A DNA stretch of 64,000 nucleotides from Aquabacterium sp. (lineage in GTDB: Bacteria > Pseudomonadota > Gammaproteobacteria > Burkholderiales > Burkholderiaceae_C), in contig JAURXM010000132.1 in NCBI GenBank assembly GCA_030654395.1, positions 496,001 to 560,000 of the forward strand, in the 5' to 3' direction. Of this stretch, positions 45,796-55,708 are shown one piece after another. A model generated the notes under the pieces. That model ran no database searches and had not been told where the DNA came from. It worked only from the letters and a program-made list of their open reading frames with translations. How positions within the stretch are numbered: position 1 is the stretch's first letter; each line of letters begins with the position of its first letter. A program made the translations under genes and the position numbers.

Positions 45796-46071
45796 GTGAA
45801 TTAACTCCATCGAGAGGTCAGATCTGATGCGTCCCCGGGCGCCTGCTGTTTTCGCGTGCGTTCCTCTGGGGCGTTGCGTCAGCGATGGTAATGCTTCTTC
45901 CCTGCTAAAAACAGCTCAGGCCTATTTATTGTGGCGATCGAGCCTCATGAATTGAGCTCAGGCGATGGCACTTGTGCCCTTTGGGGCTGGTGCGAGGTCG
46001 CAATGGTCCCCTGCAAAGAATGCAATTTTGGTGTTCAATCTCGTTTTTGCAGATGCAACTAGGATTCCCAA

Positions 46072-47334
46072 ATGACCCCTCAAGCCGTCTTGGCGCAACC
46101 TTTCACCCTGCCAAATGGCACGGTGATCAAGAACCGTTTGCTTAAATCCGCCATGAGCGAGGCACTTTGCAAACGCGATGGCGCCGCCACACCGGAGTTG
46201 ATCAAGCTATACGGCGCTTGGGCTGATGGGGGCATTGGTCTGTGTATTACTGGCAACGTGATGATCGACCAGTGTGCAATAGGCGAGCCCGGTAACGTCG
46301 TCATTGAGGATGATGAGCATCTGGCTGCCTTGCAAGCTTGGGCCCAAGCCGCCACGCGCAACAACACACAGTGTTGGGTACAGATCAATCACCCTGGTAA
46401 GCAAGCGCCCAAGGGTTTGAACAAAGAAACGGTGAGTCCGTCGGCCGTTCCTTTTCGGTCTGATATGAAGGCCTTTTTTGCGACACCAAGGGAACTCACT
46501 GATGCGGAAGTGCATGGTTTGATCAAGCGCTATGCAACAGCCGCTGCCATTGTCAAAAAAGCAGGTTTCAGCGGCGTTCAAATCCATGGCGCCCATGGGT
46601 ACTTGGTCAGCCAGTTTTTGTCTCCGCATCACAACCGACGTACCGATGCATGGGGCGGCACAGCAGAAAAGCGCCGTGCGTTTGTGTTGGCCGTTTACCG
46701 TGCCATGCGCGAGCAAGTGGGGCCAGACTTCCCTATTGGCATCAAGCTCAACTCGGCTGATTTCCAGCGCGGCGGCTTCACCGAAGAGGAGTCTTTGGAC
46801 ACCATCCGCGCCCTGTCAGACGCAGGCATGGACTTGATCGAGGTATCTGGTGGCACGTATGAGGCACCCGCCATGACGGGCATCAAGGCAGACAAGTCGC
46901 CCGTTAAGGACAGCACGCGTCAACGCGAAGCTTATTTTTTGGCGTTCGCAGAAAAAGCCCGTCAGGCCGTGAAGACGCCTTTGGCGGTCACAGGCGGTTT
47001 CCGCTCTGCGCAAGGCATGGCTGAGGCCATTCAATCTGGGGCTGTGGACTTTGTCGGGCTGGCCCGGGCCTTGGCCATTGAACCGGCTGTGCCTCTGCGT
47101 TTGCTGGCAGGGCAGGCGCCCTTGCACCAAGTCAAACCCTTGAAGACGGGCATCCCGCCTATCGACAAAATGGGCTTGATGGAGGTCTCTTGGTACACAG
47201 GCCAGCTCAAGCGCATAGGCCGCGGCCAAGCGCCCAAGCCCAATGAGTCGCCTCTGTGGGTGTTTTTGAAAATACTCCCACAGCAACTCGGCATAGGCCG
47301 CAAGAAATCGCCAACCAAGCTGCGGGCAAGCTGA
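46072..47334 (+). CDS. NADH:flavin oxidoreductase, old yellow enzyme family
   Basis: A 420-residue FMN TIM-barrel enzyme. GFSGVQIHGAHGYLVSQFLSP and HHNRRTDAWGGTAEKRRAF are the hallmark OYE segments, and VTGGFRSAQGMAEAI with DFVGLARALA is the C-terminal phosphate-binding part. It reduces alkenes or enones with NAD(P)H; the substrate is unknown. It lacks the extra FeS/FAD domains of 2,4-dienoyl-CoA reductase. Before it, 276 bp have no gene. Confidence 0.9.
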   Translation: MTPQAVLAQPFTLPNGTVIKNRLLKSAMSEALCKRDGAATPELIKLYGAWADGGIGLCITGNVMIDQCAIGEPGNVVIEDDEHLAALQAWAQAATRNNTQCWVQINHPGKQAPKGLNKETVSPSAVPFRSDMKAFFATPRELTDAEVHGLIKRYATAAAIVKKAGFSGVQIHGAHGYLVSQFLSPHHNRRTDAWGGTAEKRRAFVLAVYRAMREQVGPDFPIGIKLNSADFQRGGFTEEESLDTIRALSDAGMDLIEVSGGTYEAPAMTGIKADKSPVKDSTRQREAYFLAFAEKARQAVKTPLAVTGGFRSAQGMAEAIQSGAVDFVGLARALAIEPAVPLRLLAGQAPLHQVKPLKTGIPPIDKMGLMEVSWYTGQLKRIGRGQAPKPNESPLWVFLKILPQQLGIGRKKSPTKLRAS

Positions 47335-47376
47335 TATCTGCGACCCATGTCATGTGTGTTGGGTGCGTGCCAGCAT

Positions 47377-48996
47377 TTAGCCGCCTCGGTCGTCCAGCAG
47401 GTCTTCTCGTTGCTGACGCTGCCAGACCTTCAGCCTGGCATCCATGACGCTCAGCTCAATCACATCATCCGCGTTGGGTTGCCTGAAGCGTTTTTGGGCA
47501 CCTTGTATTCTGTCAATGGCACCGGGCAGATCGCCCAAGGCCGCGGTGGCTTCGGCTTCTGCACGCACAGCACGAAGTGGCTGAGCCAAGCGCTGCCACA
47601 GCTCGCCCAATATGGCCCAAGCCGCAGCATCATGTGGGTGGTTGCTGACATGGGTTTGCAAATTGCTGGCGACTTGGTTCTGTGCTGCGGACTGTGTGCG
47701 TCCTTCAGGTAATGACAAGGCGACCTGCGCTGTGAGCAACAGCTCCGGGCGCGCCTCTTCAGGCTGTTTGGTGCTGTGGTTGATGAGGCCTTCTCGCTCA
47801 AGCAGCGCGTAGGCCTCCACCGGCTTGTGGTTCATCAACATGACCTCAACCATCGCCAAAGTTAAAACGCGGGACACCACCGTTTGTTGATCAGGCGGTA
47901 AGCCCTTGGCCGCCCCCTTGGCGTGGTTCAGCGCCAGTGTGGCTCGGCCTGAGTCTGCGCCGCGCTGCAAAGCCACGGCCGATGTGTAATAGGCCGTCAC
48001 GTTTTGCAAGGCAGTGCTGCCGGGTTTGATGTCGGCTGTGAGCAGGTTTTGGAGGGACACGTTGCGTGTGTCCATCAGCACACGTGATCGTGCCGCCATC
48101 AGCGCGTGCTGGGCCCACAGGGCGCTGTCAGTGTGGCCTGCCTTGGTGGCATTGGCCCATCCTTGAGGTCCGACTCTGGCGTGAGCCTCGCCAATGCGCT
48201 CTGTGGTCAGGGGGTGGGTGCGCAGATAGGGAAAGTTGCCGTCGTCATTCAGTCTGGACGCTTGTTGAAGATGCTCGAACATCTGCGCCATACCAGCGGG
48301 CTCAAACCCGGCGTCACCCAATACACCAAACCCAATGCGGTCGGCCTCGCGCTCCATGTCGCGTGAGAAGTTCAACTGACCTTGAATGGCCACGGCTTGC
48401 CCGCCATAGATCATGGCTTGTGCCGCAGCTGGATTGCGGCTGGCGGCCAAAATGCCCAGCACCATCGAGGCCACACTCATCCACGTTTGCCTCGATTGCT
48501 GGCTGATCATGCGCGCGATATGGCGCTGCGTGACGTGTGACATTTCGTGTGCCAGTACCGAGGCCAGCTCATCCGGTGTCGTGGTCATGGCCAATAGGCC
48601 AAAGTGCACGCCAATGTAGCCTCCGGGCAGTGCAAAAGCGTTCACGCTGCGGTCACGTACCAAAAAAGGCACCCAAGCATGCGAGGCATCAATCTCGGGC
48701 CCGATCTCGCCATGGCGCCGTGCACTGTTCAATAGGGCTTGCCAGACCTGGTTGACGTAATCGAGCACCAAGGGGTCGTCGATCACATCTGGGTCCCTCA
48801 GGATCGACCTCATGATGCGGTCACCCAAGCGGCGCTCTGCCATGGGCGAGAGGTCTTGCGCTGCCGCATCGCCCAGCGCGGGCAAGGCGACGGTGTTGGT
48901 GCTGCTGGTTGTGGGCGCCACAGACTCTTGCGCGTGCACGCCTGCGCCGAGCGGCCAACTCAGCATGACCAAGCAGGCCAAGCGCCAGCCAGCCAT
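47377..48996 (-). CDS. BepA-like M48 periplasmic protease with TPR-type tail
   Basis: A 539-residue exported protein with a signal peptide (LACLVMLSWPLGAGVHAQ), zinc motif HEMSH at 150-154, third ligand in DMEREADRIGFG, and a long helical C-terminal region consistent with TPR repeats. This is the BepA/YfgC architecture, a protease and chaperone that helps assemble outer-membrane proteins such as LptD. The start is uncertain: ATG 48996 gives a standard signal peptide; ATGs at 49068 and 49113 are also in frame. Confidence 0.85.
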   Translation of the reverse strand: MAGWRLACLVMLSWPLGAGVHAQESVAPTTSSTNTVALPALGDAAAQDLSPMAERRLGDRIMRSILRDPDVIDDPLVLDYVNQVWQALLNSARRHGEIGPEIDASHAWVPFLVRDRSVNAFALPGGYIGVHFGLLAMTTTPDELASVLAHEMSHVTQRHIARMISQQSRQTWMSVASMVLGILAASRNPAAAQAMIYGGQAVAIQGQLNFSRDMEREADRIGFGVLGDAGFEPAGMAQMFEHLQQASRLNDDGNFPYLRTHPLTTERIGEAHARVGPQGWANATKAGHTDSALWAQHALMAARSRVLMDTRNVSLQNLLTADIKPGSTALQNVTAYYTSAVALQRGADSGRATLALNHAKGAAKGLPPDQQTVVSRVLTLAMVEVMLMNHKPVEAYALLEREGLINHSTKQPEEARPELLLTAQVALSLPEGRTQSAAQNQVASNLQTHVSNHPHDAAAWAILGELWQRLAQPLRAVRAEAEATAALGDLPGAIDRIQGAQKRFRQPNADDVIELSVMDARLKVWQRQQREDLLDDRGG

Positions 48997-49175
48997 GGCG
49001 CTGGCGGTTGGCTTGTGTGATGTGGTGGGCAAACGCAGGTGCGCAGACAATCTGAAATTCAAGGCCATGAACACAAACAGGGAGATCAATCTGCGCAGTA
49101 TGCTGCGAACCATGCCTGCTTGGACGGGGGAATCATCCCCGGTTCATGTACTTGAATTTCTTTACATCTTTTCAT

Positions 49176-49661
49176 ATGACCGATTTGACTCACTTCGACA
49201 AGCAGGGCCAAGCCCACATGGTGGACGTTTCGGCCAAGATGCCCACCGTGCGCGTGGCTGTGGCACAGGGGCAAATTACCATGCAGGCCAGCACCTTGGC
49301 TTTGATTGCGCAAGGTCAGGCTGGCAAGGGCGATGTGTTGGGTGTGGCACGCATTGCGGCCATCCAAGGCGCCAAACGCACGTCAGACCTGATCCCTTTA
49401 TGCCATCCTCTGGCCCTGTCCAAGGTGGCTGTGGTCTTTGAAATTGATGATGTGGCTTGTGCTGTGACGTGTCGGGTCACGGCCCAAACGGTCGGGCCAA
49501 CTGGCGTTGAAATGGAGGCCTTGACGGCCGTCCAAGTCGGTTTGCTGACCATTTACGATATGTGCAAGGCGGCAGACCGCGGCATGGTGATCACCGACGT
49601 CAAACTGCTTGAAAAACAAGGTGGCAAGTCGGGGCACTGGGTGCGCGGGGATGCCCAGTGA
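49176..49661 (+). CDS. moaC: Cyclic pyranopterin monophosphate synthase
   Basis: MoaC converts the MoaA product to cyclic pyranopterin monophosphate in molybdenum cofactor synthesis. The 161-residue protein has [16 protein letters not shown] and [13 protein letters not shown], the active-site signatures, and MVDVSAK at the start. The chosen ATG at 49176 gives the standard length; one at 49146 is in frame but has no support. It starts about 180 bp from the divergent BepA-like gene. Confidence 0.95.
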   Translation: MTDLTHFDKQGQAHMVDVSAKMPTVRVAVAQGQITMQASTLALIAQGQAGKGDVLGVARIAAIQGAKRTSDLIPLCHPLALSKVAVVFEIDDVACAVTCRVTAQTVGPTGVEMEALTAVQVGLLTIYDMCKAADRGMVITDVKLLEKQGGKSGHWVRGDAQ

Positions 49662-49691
49662 TGCCCCGTGATGCGCACCACCGTTAAAGGG

Positions 49692-51497
49692 TCAGCGAGG
49701 CAGAACCTGCCGCCACGTGTAACTCTGCTTGGGTAAATCGCATTGAAAGGGCAGTGCTTCGCCAGCCGCTGGTGGTGTTTTACAGGCGGCCATGAACGTA
49801 TCGCCAATCGGGTTTCGGAATTCTTTGAGGCGTTGGACCACATAGCGGGCCTTGTCGACCTCTCCGTGTTCAGCCAGCGATTTGGCATAAGACACCATGA
49901 GCCGTGCATCCATCAGGTTGTGCAAGGTGCGTTTGAAGGCCGCTGGCGCTTGGCTAGGGTCTTCATCGTCGCCAACCGTGACGTCGGCGTAGTCGGCCTG
50001 ATGGCCCCACCAAGGCATCTTCTTGCCAAAACTGATGCGTTGCTCTAGCGGTCCAGCGCCCTTGCGAGGCGCATAAATATTGGCCGCAGCTTGATAGTCC
50101 GCCACACACCAGACACTCATTGCAGCCATGACCAAGCCAGCGACCAAGAAGACCGGTTGCTTGTGCCCGGTGTGCTCTGTGTGTGTGGGCGACGCAGGTG
50201 CGTCCAACGGTGTGCTGCTGCTTGCTGACAAGCCCATGCCCCACGCGAACATGGTTGGCAGCAAGAAATAGCTGTACCAAAGCGGGTACTCGACCAAGCT
50301 GTGAAAGGCCGCAATGGCCACGATCACGCTGCAAGCACCCACGGTCATGGTTTTGGCCCCGCCGGAGCAGGCCTTGGCACTGGCCATCAAGCCCCAAAAG
50401 GCAGCCAAGCTCAGTGCTGATAACAACAAGGCCAGCGGTACGCCGAATTCAACGGCCCACTGCAGCGGCAGGTTGTGGGTGTGGTCAAAAAAGGCCACGG
50501 GCCGTGTCGGGAAAGGGGTCAGTGTCCACGCCACATTGAACTCGCCATAGCCCACGCCAGACCAGGGGTTCTGGCGGATCAACTCCAGCACGTTGGCCCA
50601 GATCTTGAATCGAGAACTGGAGATGTCACTGTGATCGTGCAAGCGTGCATTGGCGGCAAAGGCCACCGTTTTGTCCGAGTGAGACCACAGCCACATGCCA
50701 CCCCAAAACAGGCCATAGATCGCCAAAGCCCCTATCAACGTCGCACGCAGCTTGCGCGGCAGGCTTTTGTCCAGCAGCCCCCAGAGGCTCAAAAAAACCA
50801 TGCCCACCATGCCCGTGCGTGATGCCGTCAGCACGACACCCCCGATAAACAGGGCGATCAGGCCCGCGCTGAGCCACTCAGGCAGGCGCCGACTCGCACC
50901 TAGCCAAGCTGCGCCGCAACATGCCCAAACAAGCAAGGTACTGAAGTGATTGGGTTGACGCAAATTGCCCACGGCGCGACCCACCATCGTGGACTCGGCG
51001 ATGAACATGCCGTCAGCCCACGCAGGGTGAAAGGCCTGAATCAGCGCCAGCACCATGCCCAGCACCCCCGACAGTGTCAAGGCGCCGAAAAAAACCGTCA
51101 AAACGCTCTCTCGTTCGCGGCTCAGTCCGCTGCGCCAGCCTGACCACAGCACCAACATCCCAGCCAAGCTCATGAACCCACCCATCAAGCCCAAGCCACC
51201 CGCCAAATCACCCCAGATGAAGGCGGAGCCAAAAGCTTCGGTTGCGCTTATGGCCAGCACCGCGGCCAGCGAACCGGCTGCCCAGCCTCTTTGGCTGATG
51301 CCAACCGGGCTCGTCAGCGCACTCAGCGCCGCCACAAACAAGCCCCAGCCCAGCACCGCAAGTGCTTGGTTGTAAAACGTCACCGAAGGCGCTGTGTGCG
51401 CGGCGATCAAAGTGGGCGCCACCAGCGCAAGAAAGCCTGCCACGCCCAAATAGGGCACGTGCTTGTCTGAAGATAAAAAGGATTTACGCGTCGTCAT
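49692..51497 (-). CDS. PglL/Wzy-type O-oligosaccharyltransferase or O-antigen ligase
   Basis: A 601-residue inner-membrane protein with about 10-12 hydrophobic helices and a large C-terminal soluble part (from about residue 475). VGNLRQPNHFSTLLVW is the signature of PglL-type ligases and FFDHTHNLPLQWAVEFG lies in the large loop. Such enzymes transfer glycans from lipid carrier to pilin/proteins or lipid A. Without a pilin gene in view, protein glycosylation and O-antigen ligation cannot be separated. The start at 51497 removes an unsupported 8-residue extension. Confidence 0.82.
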   Translation of the reverse strand: MTTRKSFLSSDKHVPYLGVAGFLALVAPTLIAAHTAPSVTFYNQALAVLGWGLFVAALSALTSPVGISQRGWAAGSLAAVLAISATEAFGSAFIWGDLAGGLGLMGGFMSLAGMLVLWSGWRSGLSRERESVLTVFFGALTLSGVLGMVLALIQAFHPAWADGMFIAESTMVGRAVGNLRQPNHFSTLLVWACCGAAWLGASRRLPEWLSAGLIALFIGGVVLTASRTGMVGMVFLSLWGLLDKSLPRKLRATLIGALAIYGLFWGGMWLWSHSDKTVAFAANARLHDHSDISSSRFKIWANVLELIRQNPWSGVGYGEFNVAWTLTPFPTRPVAFFDHTHNLPLQWAVEFGVPLALLLSALSLAAFWGLMASAKACSGGAKTMTVGACSVIVAIAAFHSLVEYPLWYSYFLLPTMFAWGMGLSASSSTPLDAPASPTHTEHTGHKQPVFLVAGLVMAAMSVWCVADYQAAANIYAPRKGAGPLEQRISFGKKMPWWGHQADYADVTVGDDEDPSQAPAAFKRTLHNLMDARLMVSYAKSLAEHGEVDKARYVVQRLKEFRNPIGDTFMAACKTPPAAGEALPFQCDLPKQSYTWRQVLPR

Positions 51498-51574
51498 ACC
51501 GCTATTGTCGCGGCAGATCAAGCCCTCTCAAAAGCAGCGACACTGTTGTGCTCCGCTGCACCTTGATTTTTTGG

Positions 51575-52807
51575 ATGACCACACCACCGCTTGCCACCGT
51601 CACGCCGCCTGCACTCATGGTGCGCGAGCGCCTATTGTTGTGGAGCCTGGCCGCCATCAACTTCACCCACATTGTCGACTTCATGGTGATGATGCCTTTG
51701 GGGCCGCAACTGACGAAGTTGTTCCATTTGACGGATGCGCAATTTGGCCTGCTGGTATCGGCCTATTCACTGGCGGCAGGCGTGTCGGGCTTGCTGGTTT
51801 CCATGGTGATTGACCGCTTTGAGCGCAAGCGTGCCTTGTTGATCGTGTACGCAGGCTTTGCCATGGCGACGGTGGCTTGTGGTCTGGCGCCCACCTACGG
51901 CGCTTTGATGGCCGCGCGTGTGGCTGCAGGCCTCTTTGGTGGCGTTCTTGGGGCGCTGGTGCAGACCATCGTTGGCGACGCGGTGCCTTTTGAGCGGCGC
52001 GGGCAGGCCATGGGCGTGGTGATGTCGGCGTTTTCGCTGTCCACAGTGGCTGGTGTGCCAGTGTCCTTGTGGCTGGCAAGCAGCTGGGGTTGGCACATGC
52101 CCTTTTTTGTGATCGGATTGGTGTCCACGCTGGTCTTGATTGCTGCGTGGCGCACGGTGCCGTCCATGCGTGGGCATATGACTGGCGTCTCTGTTCAACG
52201 TCCGATTTCCCAGCTGTGGTTGGTGCTGAAAGAAGCCAACCACTGGCGCGCCTTTACCTTGTCCATGCTGATGCTGTCAGGCAGCTTCAGCATTATCCCC
52301 TACATCACCATTTACACCACGACCAACTTGGGTTTGACTGCCCAACAGGTGCCGTACATCTATTTCGCCGGCGGCATAGCCACGTTGTTCACCGCCAGGC
52401 TGTGGGGGCGTTTGACCGATCGATGGGGAAAGGTGCAGATGTTCCGCTGGATCAGTCTGGCGGCTGTGGTGCCCATGATGGCACTGACACATTTGCAGAC
52501 GGGCTCGCTCCCGGCTTTGTTGCTCGTCACCACGACATTTTTCGTGTTTGTCTCAGGACGCATGATCCCGGGCATGGCCTTGATGACGGCCGCACCGGAG
52601 CCCGCTCTACGGGGCTCGTTCATGAGCATCAATGGCGCATTGCAGTCATTGGCCATGGGCGTATCTGCGTGGGTGGGGGGCTTATTGATCTCCCGATCGC
52701 CCAGTGGCTTGGTTGAGGGCTATGGCCGCACAGGCTGGTTTGCGTTCGCCACCACTTTGGTGATGGTGTGGTGGGTGGGCCGCTTGCGTTTGACGTACGG
52801 CAAGTGA
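51575..52807 (+). CDS. Major facilitator superfamily transporter
   Basis: A 410-residue carrier with about 12 membrane segments. Cytoplasmic loop motifs include SMVIDRFERKRALL after TM2 and LWGRLTDRWGKV in the second half. The family resembles AraJ/multidrug-type efflux carriers (DHA1), but the substrate cannot be predicted. The start at 51575 lacks a good ribosome-binding site. It occupies the place upstream of hpf where rpoN is found in many relatives. Confidence 0.85.
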   Translation: MTTPPLATVTPPALMVRERLLLWSLAAINFTHIVDFMVMMPLGPQLTKLFHLTDAQFGLLVSAYSLAAGVSGLLVSMVIDRFERKRALLIVYAGFAMATVACGLAPTYGALMAARVAAGLFGGVLGALVQTIVGDAVPFERRGQAMGVVMSAFSLSTVAGVPVSLWLASSWGWHMPFFVIGLVSTLVLIAAWRTVPSMRGHMTGVSVQRPISQLWLVLKEANHWRAFTLSMLMLSGSFSIIPYITIYTTTNLGLTAQQVPYIYFAGGIATLFTARLWGRLTDRWGKVQMFRWISLAAVVPMMALTHLQTGSLPALLLVTTTFFVFVSGRMIPGMALMTAAPEPALRGSFMSINGALQSLAMGVSAWVGGLLISRSPSGLVEGYGRTGWFAFATTLVMVWWVGRLRLTYGK

Positions 52808-53003
52808 TTGCGGGGTTTCTTCACGATTGAATAGGCATTGGTAAAAATACTGATGTCATGGGCTTGTCATGTTCAGAAGACAGGCGCACACTGGCCTTCC
52901 GGTTGACGAATTTGCAGCGGAAAAACCGCAACAACATTGGTCGATTTTCTGCAGACAAAGCGGCCGGTTGTTTTCAACCTTTATGCTCCCGAAAGGACGC
53001 AGC

Positions 53004-53354
53004 ATGAATCTGACGATCAGTGGTCACCATCTGGAAGTTACACCTTCAATTCGCGAGTACGTTCGCACTAAATTGGAGCGAGTTACCCGTCATTTCGATC
53101 AGGTCGTTGACATCAACGTTCTGCTCTCTGTTGAAAAGCAAAAGGAAAAAAATCGACGACAGCAAGCCGAAGTGACAGTGCGTGTCAAAGGCAAGGATAT
53201 TTTTGTCGAAACGGCACACGAGGATCTTTACGCCGCTATTGATCAGCTCATGGACAAGCTTGATCGCCAAGTCTGTCGTTACAAAGACCGAGTACAGGAT
53301 CATCATCACGATTCCCATAAGCGCCAGGAGCTATCCTCGGACGCTATTTCGTAA
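53004..53354 (+). CDS. hpf: Short ribosome hibernation promoting factor
   Basis: A 116-residue S30AE-domain protein. [20 protein letters not shown] and the [32 protein letters not shown] core are typical. It lacks the long C-terminal domain, so it should support 100S dimers together with RMF-like help or simply inactivate ribosomes. AAGGA lies nine bases before the ATG. It begins the hpf-ptsN-hprK order. Confidence 0.94.
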   Translation: MNLTISGHHLEVTPSIREYVRTKLERVTRHFDQVVDINVLLSVEKQKEKNRRQQAEVTVRVKGKDIFVETAHEDLYAAIDQLMDKLDRQVCRYKDRVQDHHHDSHKRQELSSDAIS

Positions 53355-53436
53355 GCACGCGCTGCAGCCGCAAGCATCCAACAGCGTGCTTGGTGTGACC
53401 TGATAGCGGGTCGCCAGCGCAGGTAAGCACCAAGTT

Positions 53437-53459
53437 AACGGCCCTTCGGGGCCGTTTTT
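53437..53459 (+). terminator. Intrinsic terminator of hpf
   Basis: AACGGCCC and GGGCCGTT form an 8 bp stem closed by a TTCG tetraloop, followed by five Ts. It is a textbook rho-independent terminator 82 bp after the hpf stop. Confidence 0.93.
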
Positions 53460-53600
53460 CATGGGCCATGTGATTTCGCAACAGTACGAGGGTTTTGTCT
53501 CTGTTTTTTGGGAATTTGCCACTTGCTGCGGTGCAGCAAAAGGTGCAGAATCCCTTAAATGGAGGGGCAGCTTGATTGATTTCCTTGCAATCTCTGTCTC

Positions 53601-53606
53601 TATAAT
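53601..53606 (+). promoter_or_regulatory. Candidate -10 element for ptsN-hprK
   Basis: TATAAT lies 64 bp before the ptsN start. TTGATT at 53576-53581 could be a -35, but the 19 bp spacing is long, so the call is tentative. Confidence 0.4.
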
Positions 53607-53669
53607 CCGCCCCTCTTCCGTCTCGGATTTTGGGTCAAGGCATCAGCCGTCGCCTCTACTTGCATCAAG

Positions 53670-54140
53670 ATGAATCGACTATCCGCCATCCTTCCTGCCA
53701 GCCAAGTGCTGGTAGATGTGGACGCCAGCAGCAAGAAGCGGGTCTTTGAGCACGCTGGGCTGTTGTTTGAGAATCAGCACGCGATTGCCCGGGCGCTTGT
53801 CACGGACAATTTGTTCGCGCGCGAACGTTTAGGCTCGACGGGTTTGGGCTATGGCGTGGCGATTCCGCATGGCCGTATCAAAGGTTTGAAGAACCCCTTG
53901 GCGGCCGTTGTACGGTTGGTGCACCCCATTGCGTTTGATGCGCCGGACGATGCGCCGGTCAGTTTGTTGATTTTTCTGTTGGTGCCTGAGACAGCAACCC
54001 AGCGACACCTCGAAATATTGTCCGAAATTGCGGAGCTCTTGTCTGACAAGGAGTTGCGTGAACGCCTCAAAACTGAGGGCAATGCGGCCGAGGTGCATCA
54101 ATTGATCGAGCGCTGGCAGCCACTGAAGTCAGTGGCCTGA
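53670..54140 (+). CDS. ptsN: PTS IIA-like nitrogen-regulatory protein
   Basis: EIIA-Ntr is a regulatory phosphotransferase that links PTS state to nitrogen, potassium and stress control. The 156-residue protein has the phosphorylated His67 in GYGVAIPHGRI and the family segment LIFLLVPETATQRHLEILSE. It lies 48 bp before hprK. Partners NPr/HPr and EI-Ntr are not adjacent; the HPr in this window (10052-10321) is a candidate donor. Confidence 0.94.
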   Translation: MNRLSAILPASQVLVDVDASSKKRVFEHAGLLFENQHAIARALVTDNLFARERLGSTGLGYGVAIPHGRIKGLKNPLAAVVRLVHPIAFDAPDDAPVSLLIFLLVPETATQRHLEILSEIAELLSDKELRERLKTEGNAAEVHQLIERWQPLKSVA

Positions 54141-54188
54141 CACTAGGGTGCATCATGAGCGCTTGTCTTTAACCCAAACAAAGCACTC

Positions 54189-55151
54189 GTGAGCGTCAAA
54201 GATCTTGCCATCATCAGCGCCGAAGCGCTTTTCGAAGCCAATCGCACCTTGTTGCATTGGGAGTGGATAGCCGGCCACGCCAATCCTGAGCGCCGTTTTG
54301 ATGACGAAGCGGTGCAAGCAGCCCAGTCGGCTGCAGATTTGGTGGGTTACCTTAACTACATCCACCCCTATCGTGTTCAGATCGTTGGGCGCAAAGAGAT
54401 CGCCTATTTTGCGGGCTCCACCAATGAGGATCAGGAGCGCCGTATCCAGCGCATCGTGACCTTGGAGCCGCCTGTGGTTGTGGTGGCCGATGCCCAATTG
54501 CCGTCTGATAAATTGGTTGCCATGTGCGGCCGGGCAGGTATTCCTTTGTTTGTGACGAAAGAGCCTGCTGGGCACGTGATCGACGTCTTGCGAAGTTACC
54601 TCACGCAGCACTTCGCAGAGCGCATCACCCGCCATGGCGTCTTCATGGATATTTTGGGCTTGGGCGTGTTGCTGACTGGCGAGTCCGGACTAGGCAAGAG
54701 CGAATTGGGCTTGGAGCTCATTTCGCGCGGGCACGGCTTGGTCGCCGACGATGCGGTCGATCTGTACCGTGTGTCACGCAGTGCCATCGAAGGGCGTTGC
54801 CCTGAGCTCTTGCTTAACTTGCTCGAAGTGCGCGGCATTGGTTTGCTCGACATCAAGGCCATCTTTGGTGAGACGGCCGTGCGCCGCAAGATGCGCCTCA
54901 AGCTCATCGTTCACTTGGTTCGCAAAGAGACCATGGACCGTGAATTTGAGCGTCTGCCTTACGAGCCTCTGTTTGAGGACGTCATGGGCGTGCCCATCCG
55001 CAAAGCTGTGATCGCCGTGGACGCAGGTCGAAATTTGGCCGTGTTGGTTGAAGCTGCGGTGCGCAACACCGTTTTGCAGTTGCGCGGCATTGATACCTAC
55101 AAAGAGTTCATCGAGCGCCACCAACTCGCTATGGATCGCGGCGGCCATTGA
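54189..55151 (+). CDS. hprK: HPr kinase/phosphorylase
   Basis: HprK phosphorylates and dephosphorylates HPr at Ser46. The 320-residue protein has the P-loop GESGLGKS at 164-171, the catalytic stretch VADDAV near 185-190, His149, and the signature [11 protein letters not shown]. The start is a GTG at 54189. Its target serine is present in the HPr encoded in this window, so the pair can function. It abuts the convergent fur gene with no gap. Confidence 0.95.
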   Translation: MSVKDLAIISAEALFEANRTLLHWEWIAGHANPERRFDDEAVQAAQSAADLVGYLNYIHPYRVQIVGRKEIAYFAGSTNEDQERRIQRIVTLEPPVVVVADAQLPSDKLVAMCGRAGIPLFVTKEPAGHVIDVLRSYLTQHFAERITRHGVFMDILGLGVLLTGESGLGKSELGLELISRGHGLVADDAVDLYRVSRSAIEGRCPELLLNLLEVRGIGLLDIKAIFGETAVRRKMRLKLIVHLVRKETMDREFERLPYEPLFEDVMGVPIRKAVIAVDAGRNLAVLVEAAVRNTVLQLRGIDTYKEFIERHQLAMDRGGH

Positions 55152-55595
55152 TCAGGCTGGCTGCGGCACGTTCTTGTTGTCGGGGCAGCCTTCGCGTTGG
55201 CAAATGACATACAGCGCCAGCGCATGATCTTGTAGCTTGTAGCCGCGCTCATGCGCTATTTCCTGCTGGCGGCGTTCAATTTCGGGGTCAAAGAACTCTT
55301 CAACGCGACCACAGGTGATGCACACCAAGTGGTCATGGTGTTTGCCTTCATTGAGCTCAAAGGTGGCCTTGCCGCCCTCAAAATGGTTGCGAGACAGGAT
55401 GCCCGCTTGCTCGAACTGCATCAGCACCCGGTAAACAGTGGCCAAGCCAATGTCTGAGCCTCCGGTCAGCAAAATCTTGTAGACATCTTCCGCCGTCATG
55501 TGGCGCTCGGTGGCTTGCTGAAATACTTCCAAAATCGTGATGCGAGGCAGCGTGGCTTTGAGTCCGCTGCTTTTGAGTTCTTCTGCGTTGTTCAT
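55152..55595 (-). CDS. fur: Ferric uptake regulator
   Basis: A 147-residue Fur protein: winged helix with ATVYRVLMQFEQAG and metal site KHHDHLVCITCGRVEEF. It represses iron uptake genes with Fe(II). The start at 55595 gives the usual length; the open frame upstream runs through the divergent promoter. In the 113 bp gap to bamE a partial Fur-like half-site (AATGATATC) is present but is not a convincing full box. Divergent fur and bamE is a conserved arrangement. Confidence 0.95.
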   Translation of the reverse strand: MNNAEELKSSGLKATLPRITILEVFQQATERHMTAEDVYKILLTGGSDIGLATVYRVLMQFEQAGILSRNHFEGGKATFELNEGKHHDHLVCITCGRVEEFFDPEIERRQQEIAHERGYKLQDHALALYVICQREGCPDNKNVPQPA

Positions 55596-55708
55596 TGTGA
55601 GCTCCAAGGCGCGGCAACCGTGAACGGCCCCGCTAGAATGGCAATGATATCGACATGGCCGGTTTCTGTGAAATCGGCGTGCCAAATGACCCCAACCAAG
55701 TCTTCCAC

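Larger units (their letters stand above)
53355..53669 (+). other. 315 bp hpf-ptsN intergenic region
   Basis: No gene is seen here. It holds an imperfect inverted repeat right after the hpf stop (AAGCACGCGCTG against CAGCGTGCTT, 53353-53391), a clear intrinsic terminator (53437-53459) and a TATAAT box (53601-53606). So hpf and ptsN are probably separate transcripts. Confidence 0.6.

Noticed and set aside
52892..52907. Sigma-54-like sequence (TGGCCT, five bases, TTGAC) upstream of hpf
   Set aside because: The essential GC at the -12 element is absent (GA), so it does not qualify as a sigma-54 promoter.
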